The notes below the pieces were generated by a model, which saw only the letters and a list, made by a program, of their open reading frames with translations, had not been told where the DNA came from and searched no databases. The translations under genes were made by a program, and so were the position numbers. Positions 56,866 to 64,000 of a stretch of 64,000 bases of DNA are shown in pieces (within the stretch, counting starts at the first letter, position 1; each line of letters starts with the position of its first letter). Location: positions 1-64,000 of the forward strand of contig CADCWI010000092.1 of assembly GCA_902806355.1 (NCBI GenBank). Direction: 5' to 3'. The DNA comes from an uncultured Thermomicrobiales bacterium. Lineage in GTDB: Bacteria > Chloroflexota > Chloroflexia > Thermomicrobiales > UBA6265.

Positions 56866-58164
56866 TTGCCAACTCGCCGCTCACGTGCCTTCCAGACCTT
56901 CCGGCATCGCGACTTCCGCCTTCTCTGGACGGCCGATGCGGTGGCGATCCTTGGAGCGCAGATCCAGACGGTCGCCGTTTCGTGGCAGGTATACGAGCTT
57001 ACCGGAGATCCGCTGCAGTTGGGTCTGCTCGGTTTGTTCCGCTTCGTGCCGGTGCTCGTCTTCGGTCTCTACGGCGGGGTGATCGCTGACCGTCGCGATC
57101 GCCGCAGCATCCTCGTTGTCACTCACATCCTGCTCATGGCGACGACGGCGGTCCTGACAGTGATGACCGGGCTCGACGCGGTCAGTATGCCACTGATCTA
57201 CGGGATTACCCTGGTTGCGTCAGGGCTTAACGCCTTCGCCGGGCCGGCACGTCAGGCGATCATTCCCAACCTTGTTCCACGACATGAAATCGCTGGTGCC
57301 GCCACGGTCACGAATCTCGCCATGCAGACCGCGCAAATCGGTGGTCCCGCCCTCGGCGGCATCATCATCGGGTCACTGGGACTGACCGCCGCCTATGCGT
57401 TCGGCACCATCACCTTCGTCGCGGTCATCATCGCCGCGTTCATGATCCGGACCCGACAGACGATCGTGGCGGGAGCATCGAACGGGATCACCGCGGTCCG
57501 GGAAGGACTCGCGTTCCTCTGGGCAACGCCGATCCTGCTCGCGGTGATGTCGCTGGATTTTGTCGCAACGTTCTTCGCCGCCAGCACCACACTTATGCCA
57601 ATCTTCGCTGAGGACATCCTGTCGATGGGTCCGGATGGCCTTGGCCTGCTGCTCAGCGCTCCGGCTGTTGGAGCCGTGCTCGGCAGCATCGTGATGAGTG
57701 CGATGCCGATGCCGCAACGCCCCGGATTGGGTATCGTGCTCGCGATTCTCGTCTACGGACTCTGCATCATCGGGTTTGGGTTGAGTTCCATGCTGTGGCT
57801 GTCGCTCGCGTTTCTCGCGGGCAGCGGGGCCGCTGACGCGGTCAGCATGGCGATGCGGCACACGATCCGGAACCTGGTCACACCCGACGACTTCCGGGGA
57901 CGTATCGCCGCGGCCCACTCCACGTTCGCGCGTGGGGGCCCGCAGCTAGGTGAAGTGCGGTCAGGTGTCATGGCCAGCTTGCTGGGCGTGCAAGCCTCCG
58001 TCGCCCTGGGCGGCTTGGCGACGGTTATTGCATGCCTGGTCCTGGCCCGGACCATTCCGCAGCTTCATCAATACCGCGAGTTGCCTGGGCGCGACATGGA
58101 ACCGGAGGGAACTGAATCCCCCGCCAGTCGAACAGCCCCTGCACCAGAGCAGATTCGCGTCTAA
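56866..58164 (+). CDS. MFS transporter (EntS/MFS_3-like)
   Basis: 432-residue inner-membrane protein with about 12 hydrophobic segments. Features: FRHRDFRLLWTADAVAILG (12-30), a common start of this family, the A-loop YGGVIADRRDRRSIL (68-82) and the domain-5 region ARQAIIPNLVPRHEIAGA. The C-terminal 40 residues are hydrophilic. The TTG start at 56866 has AGGA 9 bases upstream. The substrate is unknown; family members export siderophores, macrolides or other small molecules. Convergent with cphA, with 18 bases between stop codons. Confidence 0.9.
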   Translation: MPTRRSRAFQTFRHRDFRLLWTADAVAILGAQIQTVAVSWQVYELTGDPLQLGLLGLFRFVPVLVFGLYGGVIADRRDRRSILVVTHILLMATTAVLTVMTGLDAVSMPLIYGITLVASGLNAFAGPARQAIIPNLVPRHEIAGAATVTNLAMQTAQIGGPALGGIIIGSLGLTAAYAFGTITFVAVIIAAFMIRTRQTIVAGASNGITAVREGLAFLWATPILLAVMSLDFVATFFAASTTLMPIFAEDILSMGPDGLGLLLSAPAVGAVLGSIVMSAMPMPQRPGLGIVLAILVYGLCIIGFGLSSMLWLSLAFLAGSGAADAVSMAMRHTIRNLVTPDDFRGRIAAAHSTFARGGPQLGEVRSGVMASLLGVQASVALGGLATVIACLVLARTIPQLHQYRELPGRDMEPEGTESPASRTAPAPEQIRV

Positions 58165-58182
58165 CCATCGCGGTATTCAGCA

Positions 58183-60819
58183 CTAAATCGCGACGGCTCC
58201 ACGCTCGCTGAGAAGCTCCCAAACCTTGGCGGGCTTGTCCACCATCAAGACAACGAGATCCGACTTGTCGGCCATGTTCACCGCCGACTGGACCGCTTCC
58301 AGCTCATCGAGCACGACCGACACAGACTCCTCCTGGATACCCGCACGGATCGCAGACTCTCTCAGGATAGACGAGATCTCACCACGTGGTCGGCCCCGCG
58401 TGTTGTCGTCCTCCCGGATCACGATCCGGTCGAAGGTCTTGCCGGACAGTTCGCCGAACGCAGTCATGTCGCCGTCCGACCGATCGCCCGGAACACTTAT
58501 CACCGCTACGGTCGATTCCGCCTCCATCCGCTTCACGAAGTCGGCCATCGCTTCAAGGCCGGCCAGGTTGTGGCAATAGTCGACGACTACGCGCTTTCCA
58601 CGGAGATCGAGAAGATTGAACCGCCCCGGAGTCTGGTAGAAGCTGCTGGTGAACGTGCGAAGCGCCTGGCGAATGTAGTCGAGCGACACATCATCGGCGA
58701 GCGCGGCACTGGCCGCCGCCATGGCATTGGCGATATTGACCCGTGCCCGCCCCTGGAACGTCGCGGGAATCTGGTTCGCGAGCAGCAACGACGTTTCGCG
58801 GCGGTGCTCGATGATCGTGATCATGTCGCCTTGCCGCGTCTCACGCAGGACTACGGCACGTCCCCGTTCGCGAAGGTGTTCCCGGATCACGGGATTGTCC
58901 TCGTTCATGCTGAAGAAGATGATCTCGCCGCGAGCGACGCGCGTCATCTCGACGGTCCACTCATTGTCCGCGTTGAGTACGCTCGCGCCGTCACGGAGCA
59001 CGCTTGCCGGAACGACCGCCTTGACCCGTGCCAGCTCACCGAGGGTATCAACGCCTTTCAGCCCCAGATGATCACTCGAGATATTCGTGACCACCGCGAT
59101 GTTGCAACGGTCATAGCCGAGCCCGGAGCGGAGGATGCCGCCGCGAGCCGTTTCCAGCACGGCATAGTCGATCGTTGGGTTCTTGAGCACCATCCTGGCG
59201 CTCGTCGGACCGCTCATGTCACCGGTCATGATCGGTGTGCCATCGATCGAGATGCCATCCGTCGTCGTCAACCCAACGCGCCGCCCGGATGTCTTCATGA
59301 TGTGCGCGATCATGCGCGATGTCGTGGTCTTGCCATTGGTCCCGGTGACCGCGACGATCGGCACCCGCGAGGGGCGGCCCCGCGGAAACAGCATGTCGAC
59401 CACGGCTCGTCCAACATGGCGCGGGTGACCTTCAGTCGGGTGCGTATGCATCCGGAAGCCCGGACCGGCGTTGACCTCGCAGATCGCTCCACCGGTCTGT
59501 CGCACGGACTGCGCGATATCTTCGGCGATGAAATCGATGCCCGCGATATCTAATCCGACGACCATCGCGGCCTGACGCGCGATCTCGACGTTGTCCGGGT
59601 GAATATCATCGGTGCGGTCGATCGACGTCCCGCCGGTGCTCATGTTTCCGGTCAGCTTGAGCTGGACGAATGCCCCCTCTTCGGGGATGTCATCGAGCGT
59701 CTGCCCAGCTCGTTCCAGCACCTCTGCCGTTTGCCCATCGACCACGATCCTCGTCAGGATCTTTTCATGCCCGACCCCGCGGCGAGGATCCACGTTGGTC
59801 GCCTCGATCAGCTCACCGATCGTGTGCCGTCCGTCTCCGACGACGTGCGCCGGCACCCGCTCGGCGACCGCGACGATTTCATTGTTCACGACGAGGATGC
59901 GGTAATCCTTGCCTGTAATAAAGCTTTCGACGATGACGGAGCCCGCCCGGCTCTCGCGCTTCGCGTGTGGGTAGAACTCGGTGACTTCACCGTCATCAGC
60001 CAGATTGATGAAAACCCCGCGACCATGGTTGCCGTCACCGGGCTTCAGGACGACGGGGTAGCCGATCCGGCGAGACGCCCGAATCGCCTCGTCCAGCGTA
60101 GAGACCACCTGGGCTCGGGGTACGGGTATGCCGACCTCGTGCAACAGGCGATTCGTCAGCTCCTTGTTTCCCGCGATCTCGACCGCGATATTGGGTGTGT
60201 CGGAGGTAACAGTGGCCCATATCCGGCGCTGGTACATCCCGTGACCCAGCTGCACCAGCGAGCGCTGCGGATCCAGGCGCAGAACAGGGATCCCGCGCCG
60301 GTTGGCTTCCTGGACGATCGCGCCGGTAGACGGGCCATAAGCCAGCCGCTCGGCGATCTTGATCACTCGCTCGAGCTCGACAACGTAGTCGAAGCCAGGC
60401 TCGGACTCATAAACCAGGTGGTTCAGCAGGCGCAGCGCCAGCTCGCCCGCCGCCAACCCGACGTCTTCCTGGTCGTACTGGAAGGTGACGTTGTATACGC
60501 CACGCTCACCGGTGCTGCGGGTCTTGCCGCGAGCGACTTCGGCCCCGGCCAGATTCTGGACCTCGAGCGCGATGTGCTCCAACACGTGGCCCATCCACGT
60601 TCCTTCGCGAAGGCGCTTCAGGAATCCCCCGGGTTTGCCGATCGAGCAACCGTGATTATAGAGCGACGGAATGAGCTCGATCAGGTCCTCGTAGAAGCCA
60701 GGGATCTTGTTGGAGGGGCGATCCTCGAGATCCCCGATATCCAGAACGTAATGGATGACCGGCATCCGGGCCCAGACGTTGGGGCCTCGATAGATCGTCT
60801 TCTTGCGAATTTCCAACAC
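58183..60819 (-). CDS. cphA: Cyanophycin synthetase
   Basis: 878-residue enzyme that polymerises aspartate and arginine into multi-L-arginyl-poly-L-aspartate, using ATP. N-terminal domain (1-160: ARMPVIHYVLDIGDLEDRPS), ATP-grasp domain (about 215-470: GYPVVLKPGDGNHGRGVFIN, AICEVNAGPGFRMHTHP), and a Mur ligase-like domain with P-loop VTGTNGKTTT, NISSDHLGLKG and C-terminal VVDYCHNLAGLEAM. Length and order match CphA1. The ATG at 60817-60819 has AGGAGGTGG 8 bases upstream. cphB lies upstream on the same strand, so both are likely one operon. Confidence 0.96.
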   Translation of the reverse strand: MLEIRKKTIYRGPNVWARMPVIHYVLDIGDLEDRPSNKIPGFYEDLIELIPSLYNHGCSIGKPGGFLKRLREGTWMGHVLEHIALEVQNLAGAEVARGKTRSTGERGVYNVTFQYDQEDVGLAAGELALRLLNHLVYESEPGFDYVVELERVIKIAERLAYGPSTGAIVQEANRRGIPVLRLDPQRSLVQLGHGMYQRRIWATVTSDTPNIAVEIAGNKELTNRLLHEVGIPVPRAQVVSTLDEAIRASRRIGYPVVLKPGDGNHGRGVFINLADDGEVTEFYPHAKRESRAGSVIVESFITGKDYRILVVNNEIVAVAERVPAHVVGDGRHTIGELIEATNVDPRRGVGHEKILTRIVVDGQTAEVLERAGQTLDDIPEEGAFVQLKLTGNMSTGGTSIDRTDDIHPDNVEIARQAAMVVGLDIAGIDFIAEDIAQSVRQTGGAICEVNAGPGFRMHTHPTEGHPRHVGRAVVDMLFPRGRPSRVPIVAVTGTNGKTTTSRMIAHIMKTSGRRVGLTTTDGISIDGTPIMTGDMSGPTSARMVLKNPTIDYAVLETARGGILRSGLGYDRCNIAVVTNISSDHLGLKGVDTLGELARVKAVVPASVLRDGASVLNADNEWTVEMTRVARGEIIFFSMNEDNPVIREHLRERGRAVVLRETRQGDMITIIEHRRETSLLLANQIPATFQGRARVNIANAMAAASAALADDVSLDYIRQALRTFTSSFYQTPGRFNLLDLRGKRVVVDYCHNLAGLEAMADFVKRMEAESTVAVISVPGDRSDGDMTAFGELSGKTFDRIVIREDDNTRGRPRGEISSILRESAIRAGIQEESVSVVLDELEAVQSAVNMADKSDLVVLMVDKPAKVWELLSERGAVAI

Positions 60820-60923
60820 AGAACCACCTCCTGCGAAGACTTCAGCACATGTTGCTCAGGTATCCGACCCCGAGAGCGCCCCTCCGCAGGTCTCCGGAAC
60901 GCAAGGGACAGCGCACATACAGA

Positions 60924-60958
60924 CCGCACCATGCACGCGCGACGCATGCATGGTGCGG
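60924..60958 (-). other. Hairpin between cphB and cphA
   Basis: A 12-bp perfect stem (60924-60935 with 60947-60958) with an 11-base loop, no T tract on the minus strand. It may tune the ratio of cyanophycinase to synthetase. Confidence 0.5.
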
Positions 60959-61016
60959 CACGGGACACCATCCCGGCAAGACTGATGCGGTTCCAGTTTG
61001 ATCCCGACGTTGCGTG

Positions 61017-61868
61017 TTAGCCGGTGATGAGCGTCCGCGTGGCCATGTCGAACCGGCGGCCCGGGGTCAGGACGTGCAGCTTGGCGTTGCTGATCGTGAT
61101 CTCGCCATACGCCTTGACCTGGAAGATGTCGCTGAACATCTCCGACCCATCCACGATCGTCAAGCTGTGGCGGCCGATAACCTCGATCGTGCCGTTGCTG
61201 TCGATGATCGCAGCAGTGTCTTCATCTATCCCGATGCCGAGCAGGCCCGGATTGGACGAAACCAGCGCCAGCAAACGGCCGATCCGGTCACGCTGACGAA
61301 AGTGCTGATCGATGATGACGTTGGAGATGAGCCCGAAGCCCGCGACCATCTGCGCCATCCGCAACTTCGGTGTCCCGCCACTCGCACCGAGCGCCACCAT
61401 GTGCGCGGAGAGGATCGAGGCACCAGCACTCGTGCCCGCAACCACGACGCCACGCTCGTTCGCCTGCCGCACCACCTGTTCGAAGCGCGTGCCGCCGATC
61501 ATGGCGGAGAGGCGCATCTGATTGCCGCCGGTCAGGAAGATCCCCGTCGCGTCCTTGACATGGTCGATCACGTCAGGGCTGTTAGCATCCTCACGACTTC
61601 CAATGTAGACAACCTCCGCCTGCTCAACCCCCATACCGAGGAAGAGAGCCTTGTAACGAAGTCCCGCCGTCTCGATCGAGGAAGCCGTCGGTACGATCGC
61701 GATGCGTGCGCTCTTGCCGCCCGCGAGCTGGGCGAAGGTCGACAGGATGATCTTGTCATCCATCTTGTCCTCGGCACCCCCGATTGGCATAAGGACACCT
61801 CGGCGGCCAACAGCAGGTGGGTCGGTCGCCTCCTGGCCGGCCGGCGTCGAAGCTTCAATGGCGGACAT
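61017..61868 (-). CDS. cphB: Cyanophycinase
   Basis: 283-residue serine hydrolase of family S51 that cuts cyanophycin to beta-Asp-Arg dipeptides. The nucleophile is Ser147 in GTSAGAS. Other conserved pieces are VLMPIGGAEDK (25-35), GIFLTGGNQMRL and the acidic GIGIDEDTAA. Length is in the usual range and no secretion signal is seen, so it is an intracellular form. ATG at 61866-61868 is preferred; AGGA lies 12 bases upstream, and a longer frame to 62219 lacks conservation. First in the cphB-cphA operon. Confidence 0.93.
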   Translation of the reverse strand: MSAIEASTPAGQEATDPPAVGRRGVLMPIGGAEDKMDDKIILSTFAQLAGGKSARIAIVPTASSIETAGLRYKALFLGMGVEQAEVVYIGSREDANSPDVIDHVKDATGIFLTGGNQMRLSAMIGGTRFEQVVRQANERGVVVAGTSAGASILSAHMVALGASGGTPKLRMAQMVAGFGLISNVIIDQHFRQRDRIGRLLALVSSNPGLLGIGIDEDTAAIIDSNGTIEVIGRHSLTIVDGSEMFSDIFQVKAYGEITISNAKLHVLTPGRRFDMATRTLITG

Positions 61869-61981
61869 GAGTGAATGGTCCTGTCTTCGTGGCAAGGCTG
61901 ACGTTGGGACGGCGTGGAAGTGCCACATTGGCGATGTCGCGGTGACGAAACCGACGCCGGGGCAGGCGCTTCTGCGGCGGG

Positions 61982-62011
61982 AATGTAACGCGGATCGCAC
62001 GGTCGCGTCAA
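61982..62011 (-). promoter_or_regulatory. cphBA promoter
   Basis: On the minus strand -35 TTGACG (62006-62011), an 18-base spacer and -10 TACATT (61982-61987); the leader to cphB would be about 105 bases. Confidence 0.55.
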
Positions 62012-62142
62012 CGGCCAATGCCCTGCCGGATCGGGATACTCGCACACGAAGCTGGCGCTGATCCATGTATCGTCGATGCTCGAACCGTTCAGGTGGCTGG
62101 ACTTGGCGGCCTTTCAATAGAGTCGTCGATAGAAGCACGGGC

Positions 62143-62172
62143 TTGGTGTGATTACCTGTGACATGGTACACT
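62143..62172 (+). promoter_or_regulatory. rplS promoter
   Basis: -35 TTGGTG (62143-62148), 18 bases, -10 TACACT (62167-62172). The leader to rplS is about 95 bases and contains a short ACCTC/GAGGT stem, possibly regulatory. No gene is visible elsewhere in the 406-base gap 61869-62274. Confidence 0.55.
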
Positions 62173-62274
62173 GCGCTGCGCCCGAAACCTCGGGAAGCGA
62201 GGTCTGCGCGGCTTCGCAATTCATGAACCTTTCCTGATGATCTTTCGTACTATGGCCTCCACACGATAAGGACC

Positions 62275-62661
62275 ATGCACATTATGGTTGCGCAGCTGAT
62301 CCGCTCGATCGAGACCGAGCAATTCAAGGACGTGCCGGAATTTGGGCCGGGTGACACCGTTCGCGTGCATGCGAAGGTCGTTGAAGGAACCCGGGAACGC
62401 ATCCAGGTGTTCGAAGGTGTCGTCATCCGCCGCCGTGGCGGGGGAATCAACGAGAACTTCACTGTTCGCCGGATCGCATCTCATAGCGTCGGTGTCGAGC
62501 GCACGTTCCTCCTTCATTCACCGCGGATCGACCGCATCGAAGTGACGCGGCACGGTCGCGTTCGCAGGGCCAAGCTCTATTATCTTCGGGGACTGACGGG
62601 GCGGGCCGCCCGGATCCCCGAGCGCCGCCGCGACCTTAACCGTAATTCGGCCGCCAAGTAG
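62275..62661 (+). CDS. rplS: 50S ribosomal protein L19
   Basis: 128-residue large-subunit protein at the 30S interface. Signature: [56 protein letters not shown] and [20 protein letters not shown]. The start could be ATG 62275 or ATG 62284; AAGGA stands just before the first. trmD, rimM and rpsP, usual upstream partners, are absent, and the gene has its own promoter and terminator. Confidence 0.96.
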   Translation: MHIMVAQLIRSIETEQFKDVPEFGPGDTVRVHAKVVEGTRERIQVFEGVVIRRRGGGINENFTVRRIASHSVGVERTFLLHSPRIDRIEVTRHGRVRRAKLYYLRGLTGRAARIPERRRDLNRNSAAK

Positions 62662-62686
62662 GACATCGGGACAACATCGTCTATAT

Positions 62687-62720
62687 CGGCCGGAAGCAGA
62701 GGCTGCTTCCGGCCGTTTTT
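62687..62720 (+). terminator. Rho-independent terminator of rplS
   Basis: A 13-bp perfect stem (62687-62699 with 62703-62715), a 3-base loop, then five T (62716-62720). The most canonical intrinsic terminator in the window, just before rnhB. Confidence 0.88.
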
Positions 62721-62737
62721 GCAACAGGGACGCCCAC

Positions 62738-63394
62738 ATGACGGACGCGGAAGGAAGCAGGCTCGCATACGAGCGGAACCTGTGGGATGCCGGATACCGG
62801 TGCATTGCGGGCGTCGATGAGGTCGGTCGTGGAGCGCTTGCCGGTCCACTTGTCGCTGCCGCGGTCATCCTTCCCCCAGAGGCGCGTGGCCCGCTCCAAG
62901 AATCGGCATTCTGGAACAGCGTCGAGGACTCCAAAAAGGTATCCCGAGAACAGCGGGCCTGGTTGTCCCGCAAGATTTTCGAGGAGGCACTGGCGGTCGG
63001 AATCGGCGTCGTCCCGGTCAGCGATCTCGACGCGATCGGAGTTGGACCCGCCAACCGGCTCGCGATGGAGTTTGCGGTCGCCAACCTGAATCCTGCACCA
63101 GACGTTTTGCTGATCGACGCGATGACCATCGACACCGGCCTCGTCCAAGTCGGCGTGATCGATGGTGATGCATTGAGCATGTCCATTGCAGCTGCCTCGA
63201 TCATCGCCAAGGTGTACCGCGATAATCTGATGGCGACGCTCGACCTGCCTGATGAGCGATACGGGTTCGCCCGGCACAAGGGCTACGGTGTTCCATCACA
63301 CCTCCGGGCGATCGCCGACCATGGTCTATGCGCTCACCATCGGACCAGTTTCGCGCCCGTGCGCCGCGCGCTGGAACGATGTCGTGAACAGTAG
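62738..63394 (+). CDS. rnhB: Ribonuclease HII
   Basis: 218-residue endonuclease that removes ribonucleotides from DNA. IAGVDEVGRGALAGPLVAAAV (23-43) has the catalytic Asp27/Glu28; SKKVSREQR, LLIDAMTID (metal Asp) and SIAAASIIAKVYRD follow, and RYGFARHKGYGV is the conserved C-terminal piece. Length typical. It overlaps yraN by 11 bases, the usual rplS-rnhB-yraN order. Transcription must pass or start after the rplS terminator. Confidence 0.95.
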   Translation: MTDAEGSRLAYERNLWDAGYRCIAGVDEVGRGALAGPLVAAAVILPPEARGPLQESAFWNSVEDSKKVSREQRAWLSRKIFEEALAVGIGVVPVSDLDAIGVGPANRLAMEFAVANLNPAPDVLLIDAMTIDTGLVQVGVIDGDALSMSIAAASIIAKVYRDNLMATLDLPDERYGFARHKGYGVPSHLRAIADHGLCAHHRTSFAPVRRALERCREQ

Positions 63395-63764
63395 ACCAGA
63401 ATCGGCCCGGCTGGGGCAGACCGGCGAGCGGCTGGCTCAGGCGTTCCTCGAGGATCTCGGATACCGCTTCGTCGGCCGCAACTGGCACTGCACACAGGGA
63501 GAGCTCGACTTAATCATGCTCGACGGCGACGAACTCGTCTTCGTTGAGGTCAAGACCAGGCGCGGTGAAGGGTCAGGCAGAGCCGGAGAAAGTGTCTCGT
63601 CGAAGAAGACCGCGAGACTCCTTGGTTCCGCCGAGTGGTACATCGCACAGCACACCGAGCACCAGGAACGTGTCTGGCGCTGCGATCTTGTCGCCATCAC
63701 GATGTCCGGGTCGACTCAACAGCCAAAGATCCTCCATGTCGTCAACGCGATCGTGACAGGATAG
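63384..63764 (+). CDS. yraN: UPF0102 (YraN) family nuclease-like protein
   Basis: 126 residues with the restriction endonuclease-like core: GQTGERLAQAFLEDLGYRFV, RNWHCTQGELDLIMLDGDEL and VFVEVKTRRGEGSG, which gives the E..D..ExK catalytic pattern. Its biological role is unsettled; Holliday junction or genome maintenance functions have been suggested. The GTG at 63384 lies within the last codons of rnhB, so translation is coupled; an ATG at 63321 is an unlikely alternative. Confidence 0.9.
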   Translation: MNSRPESARLGQTGERLAQAFLEDLGYRFVGRNWHCTQGELDLIMLDGDELVFVEVKTRRGEGSGRAGESVSSKKTARLLGSAEWYIAQHTEHQERVWRCDLVAITMSGSTQQPKILHVVNAIVTG

Positions 63765-63806
63765 TCACCGCCCGGGCGCTCTCTCATCATCGGATACGAA
63801 AGGATT

Positions 63807-64000
63807 ATGACGAATACAGGACTTCTCACGCCGCGTCAATTGTCACCGGATCCGATTGCGGAAGGTGATGCCCTGGCCCGCGACGGCCAGTGGCAAGCAG
63901 CCGTCGCCCATTGGGTGGACGGATATGCAGGCCTGTCTCCGGTAGAGAAGTCCGCGCGGGAACAGCGAGTGCGGTGGGTGATCAGCGCGTCAGGCACATC
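63807..64000 (+). CDS. N-terminal part of an unknown protein (cut by window edge)
   Basis: An open frame from ATG 63807, with AAAGGA about 4 bases upstream, continues to the end without a stop (64 codons). The sequence starts MTNTGLLTPRQLSPDPIAEG and continues with an Ala/Trp-rich helix (DGQWQAAVAHWVDGYAGLSP) that recalls a TPR helix, but this is not certain. It follows yraN by 42 bases and may be in the same unit. Confidence 0.65.
   Translation, partial: MTNTGLLTPRQLSPDPIAEGDALARDGQWQAAVAHWVDGYAGLSPVEKSAREQRVRWVISASGT

Noticed and set aside
59599..61020. 473-codon open frame on the plus strand
   Set aside because: Antisense to cphA; composition rich in Arg, Asp and His typical of reverse-strand shadows.

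Overview
The window is GC-rich bacterial chromosome, densely packed with core housekeeping genes. I see no insertion sequence, prophage, integrase, CRISPR array or rRNA. The large Alu-type SRP RNA, the tRNA-Thr/Tyr/Thr-tuf cluster, a Rho with a long disordered N-terminus, a joined nusA-infB/infC-rplT operon and a cyanophycin gene pair suggest a Chloroflexota bacterium, perhaps near Thermomicrobia. That placement is inference from gene content and protein style; no search was run.

Layout. 1-600: start of tuf and three tRNA genes with a near-consensus promoter, all on the minus strand. 650-4600: oligopeptide-type ABC transporter genes (binding protein and two permeases, no ATPases). 4.7-7.5 kb: an isocitrate/isopropylmalate-type dehydrogenase divergent from gpmI. 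7.7-10.8 kb: rpsO-pnp on the minus strand. 11-19.5 kb: plus-strand run of MTA phosphorylase, FtsW/RodA, a class B PBP, a zincin-like metalloprotease with a membrane partner, gyrB and plsX. 19.6-29.5 kb: minus-strand translation and RNA superoperon nusA-ylxR-infB-rbfA-nrnA-truB-ribF-infC-rpmI-rplT, followed by an rRNA methyltransferase and HU. 29.7-33.3 kb: SH3-domain protein, prephenate dehydrogenase, a hypothetical protein and a degenerate Nudix protein. 33.4-43.2 kb: uvrB, a secreted protein, then aroQ, an M24 peptidase, efp, accB, xseA, xseB, a HypE-like protein, a glutaredoxin-like protein and an Ntn-asparaginase, closed by a bidirectional terminator. 43.4-50.7 kb: M20 peptidase, dinG, glpX and rho on the minus strand. 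51-54.3 kb: sdhA and sdhB without membrane anchors, then a small membrane protein. 54.4-56.8 kb: SRP RNA, ferredoxin, small unknowns and a dCTP deaminase/dUTPase-family protein. 56.9-62 kb: an MFS transporter, then cyanophycinase and cyanophycin synthetase. 62.1-64 kb: rplS, rnhB, yraN and the start of an unknown gene.

No wholly new system stands out. The points most worth checking are regulatory and architectural: an AUU start codon for infC, a roughly 350-nt rho leader carrying an overlapping reading frame and a C-rich tract, a hairpin-bearing nusA leader, fusion of two classical translation operons with rpsO-pnp relocated, loss of accC/nusB/folD from the accB-xseA interval, an EF-P with arginine at its tip, an orphan HypE/PurM-like protein, and a possible cyanophycin storage and breakdown pathway.
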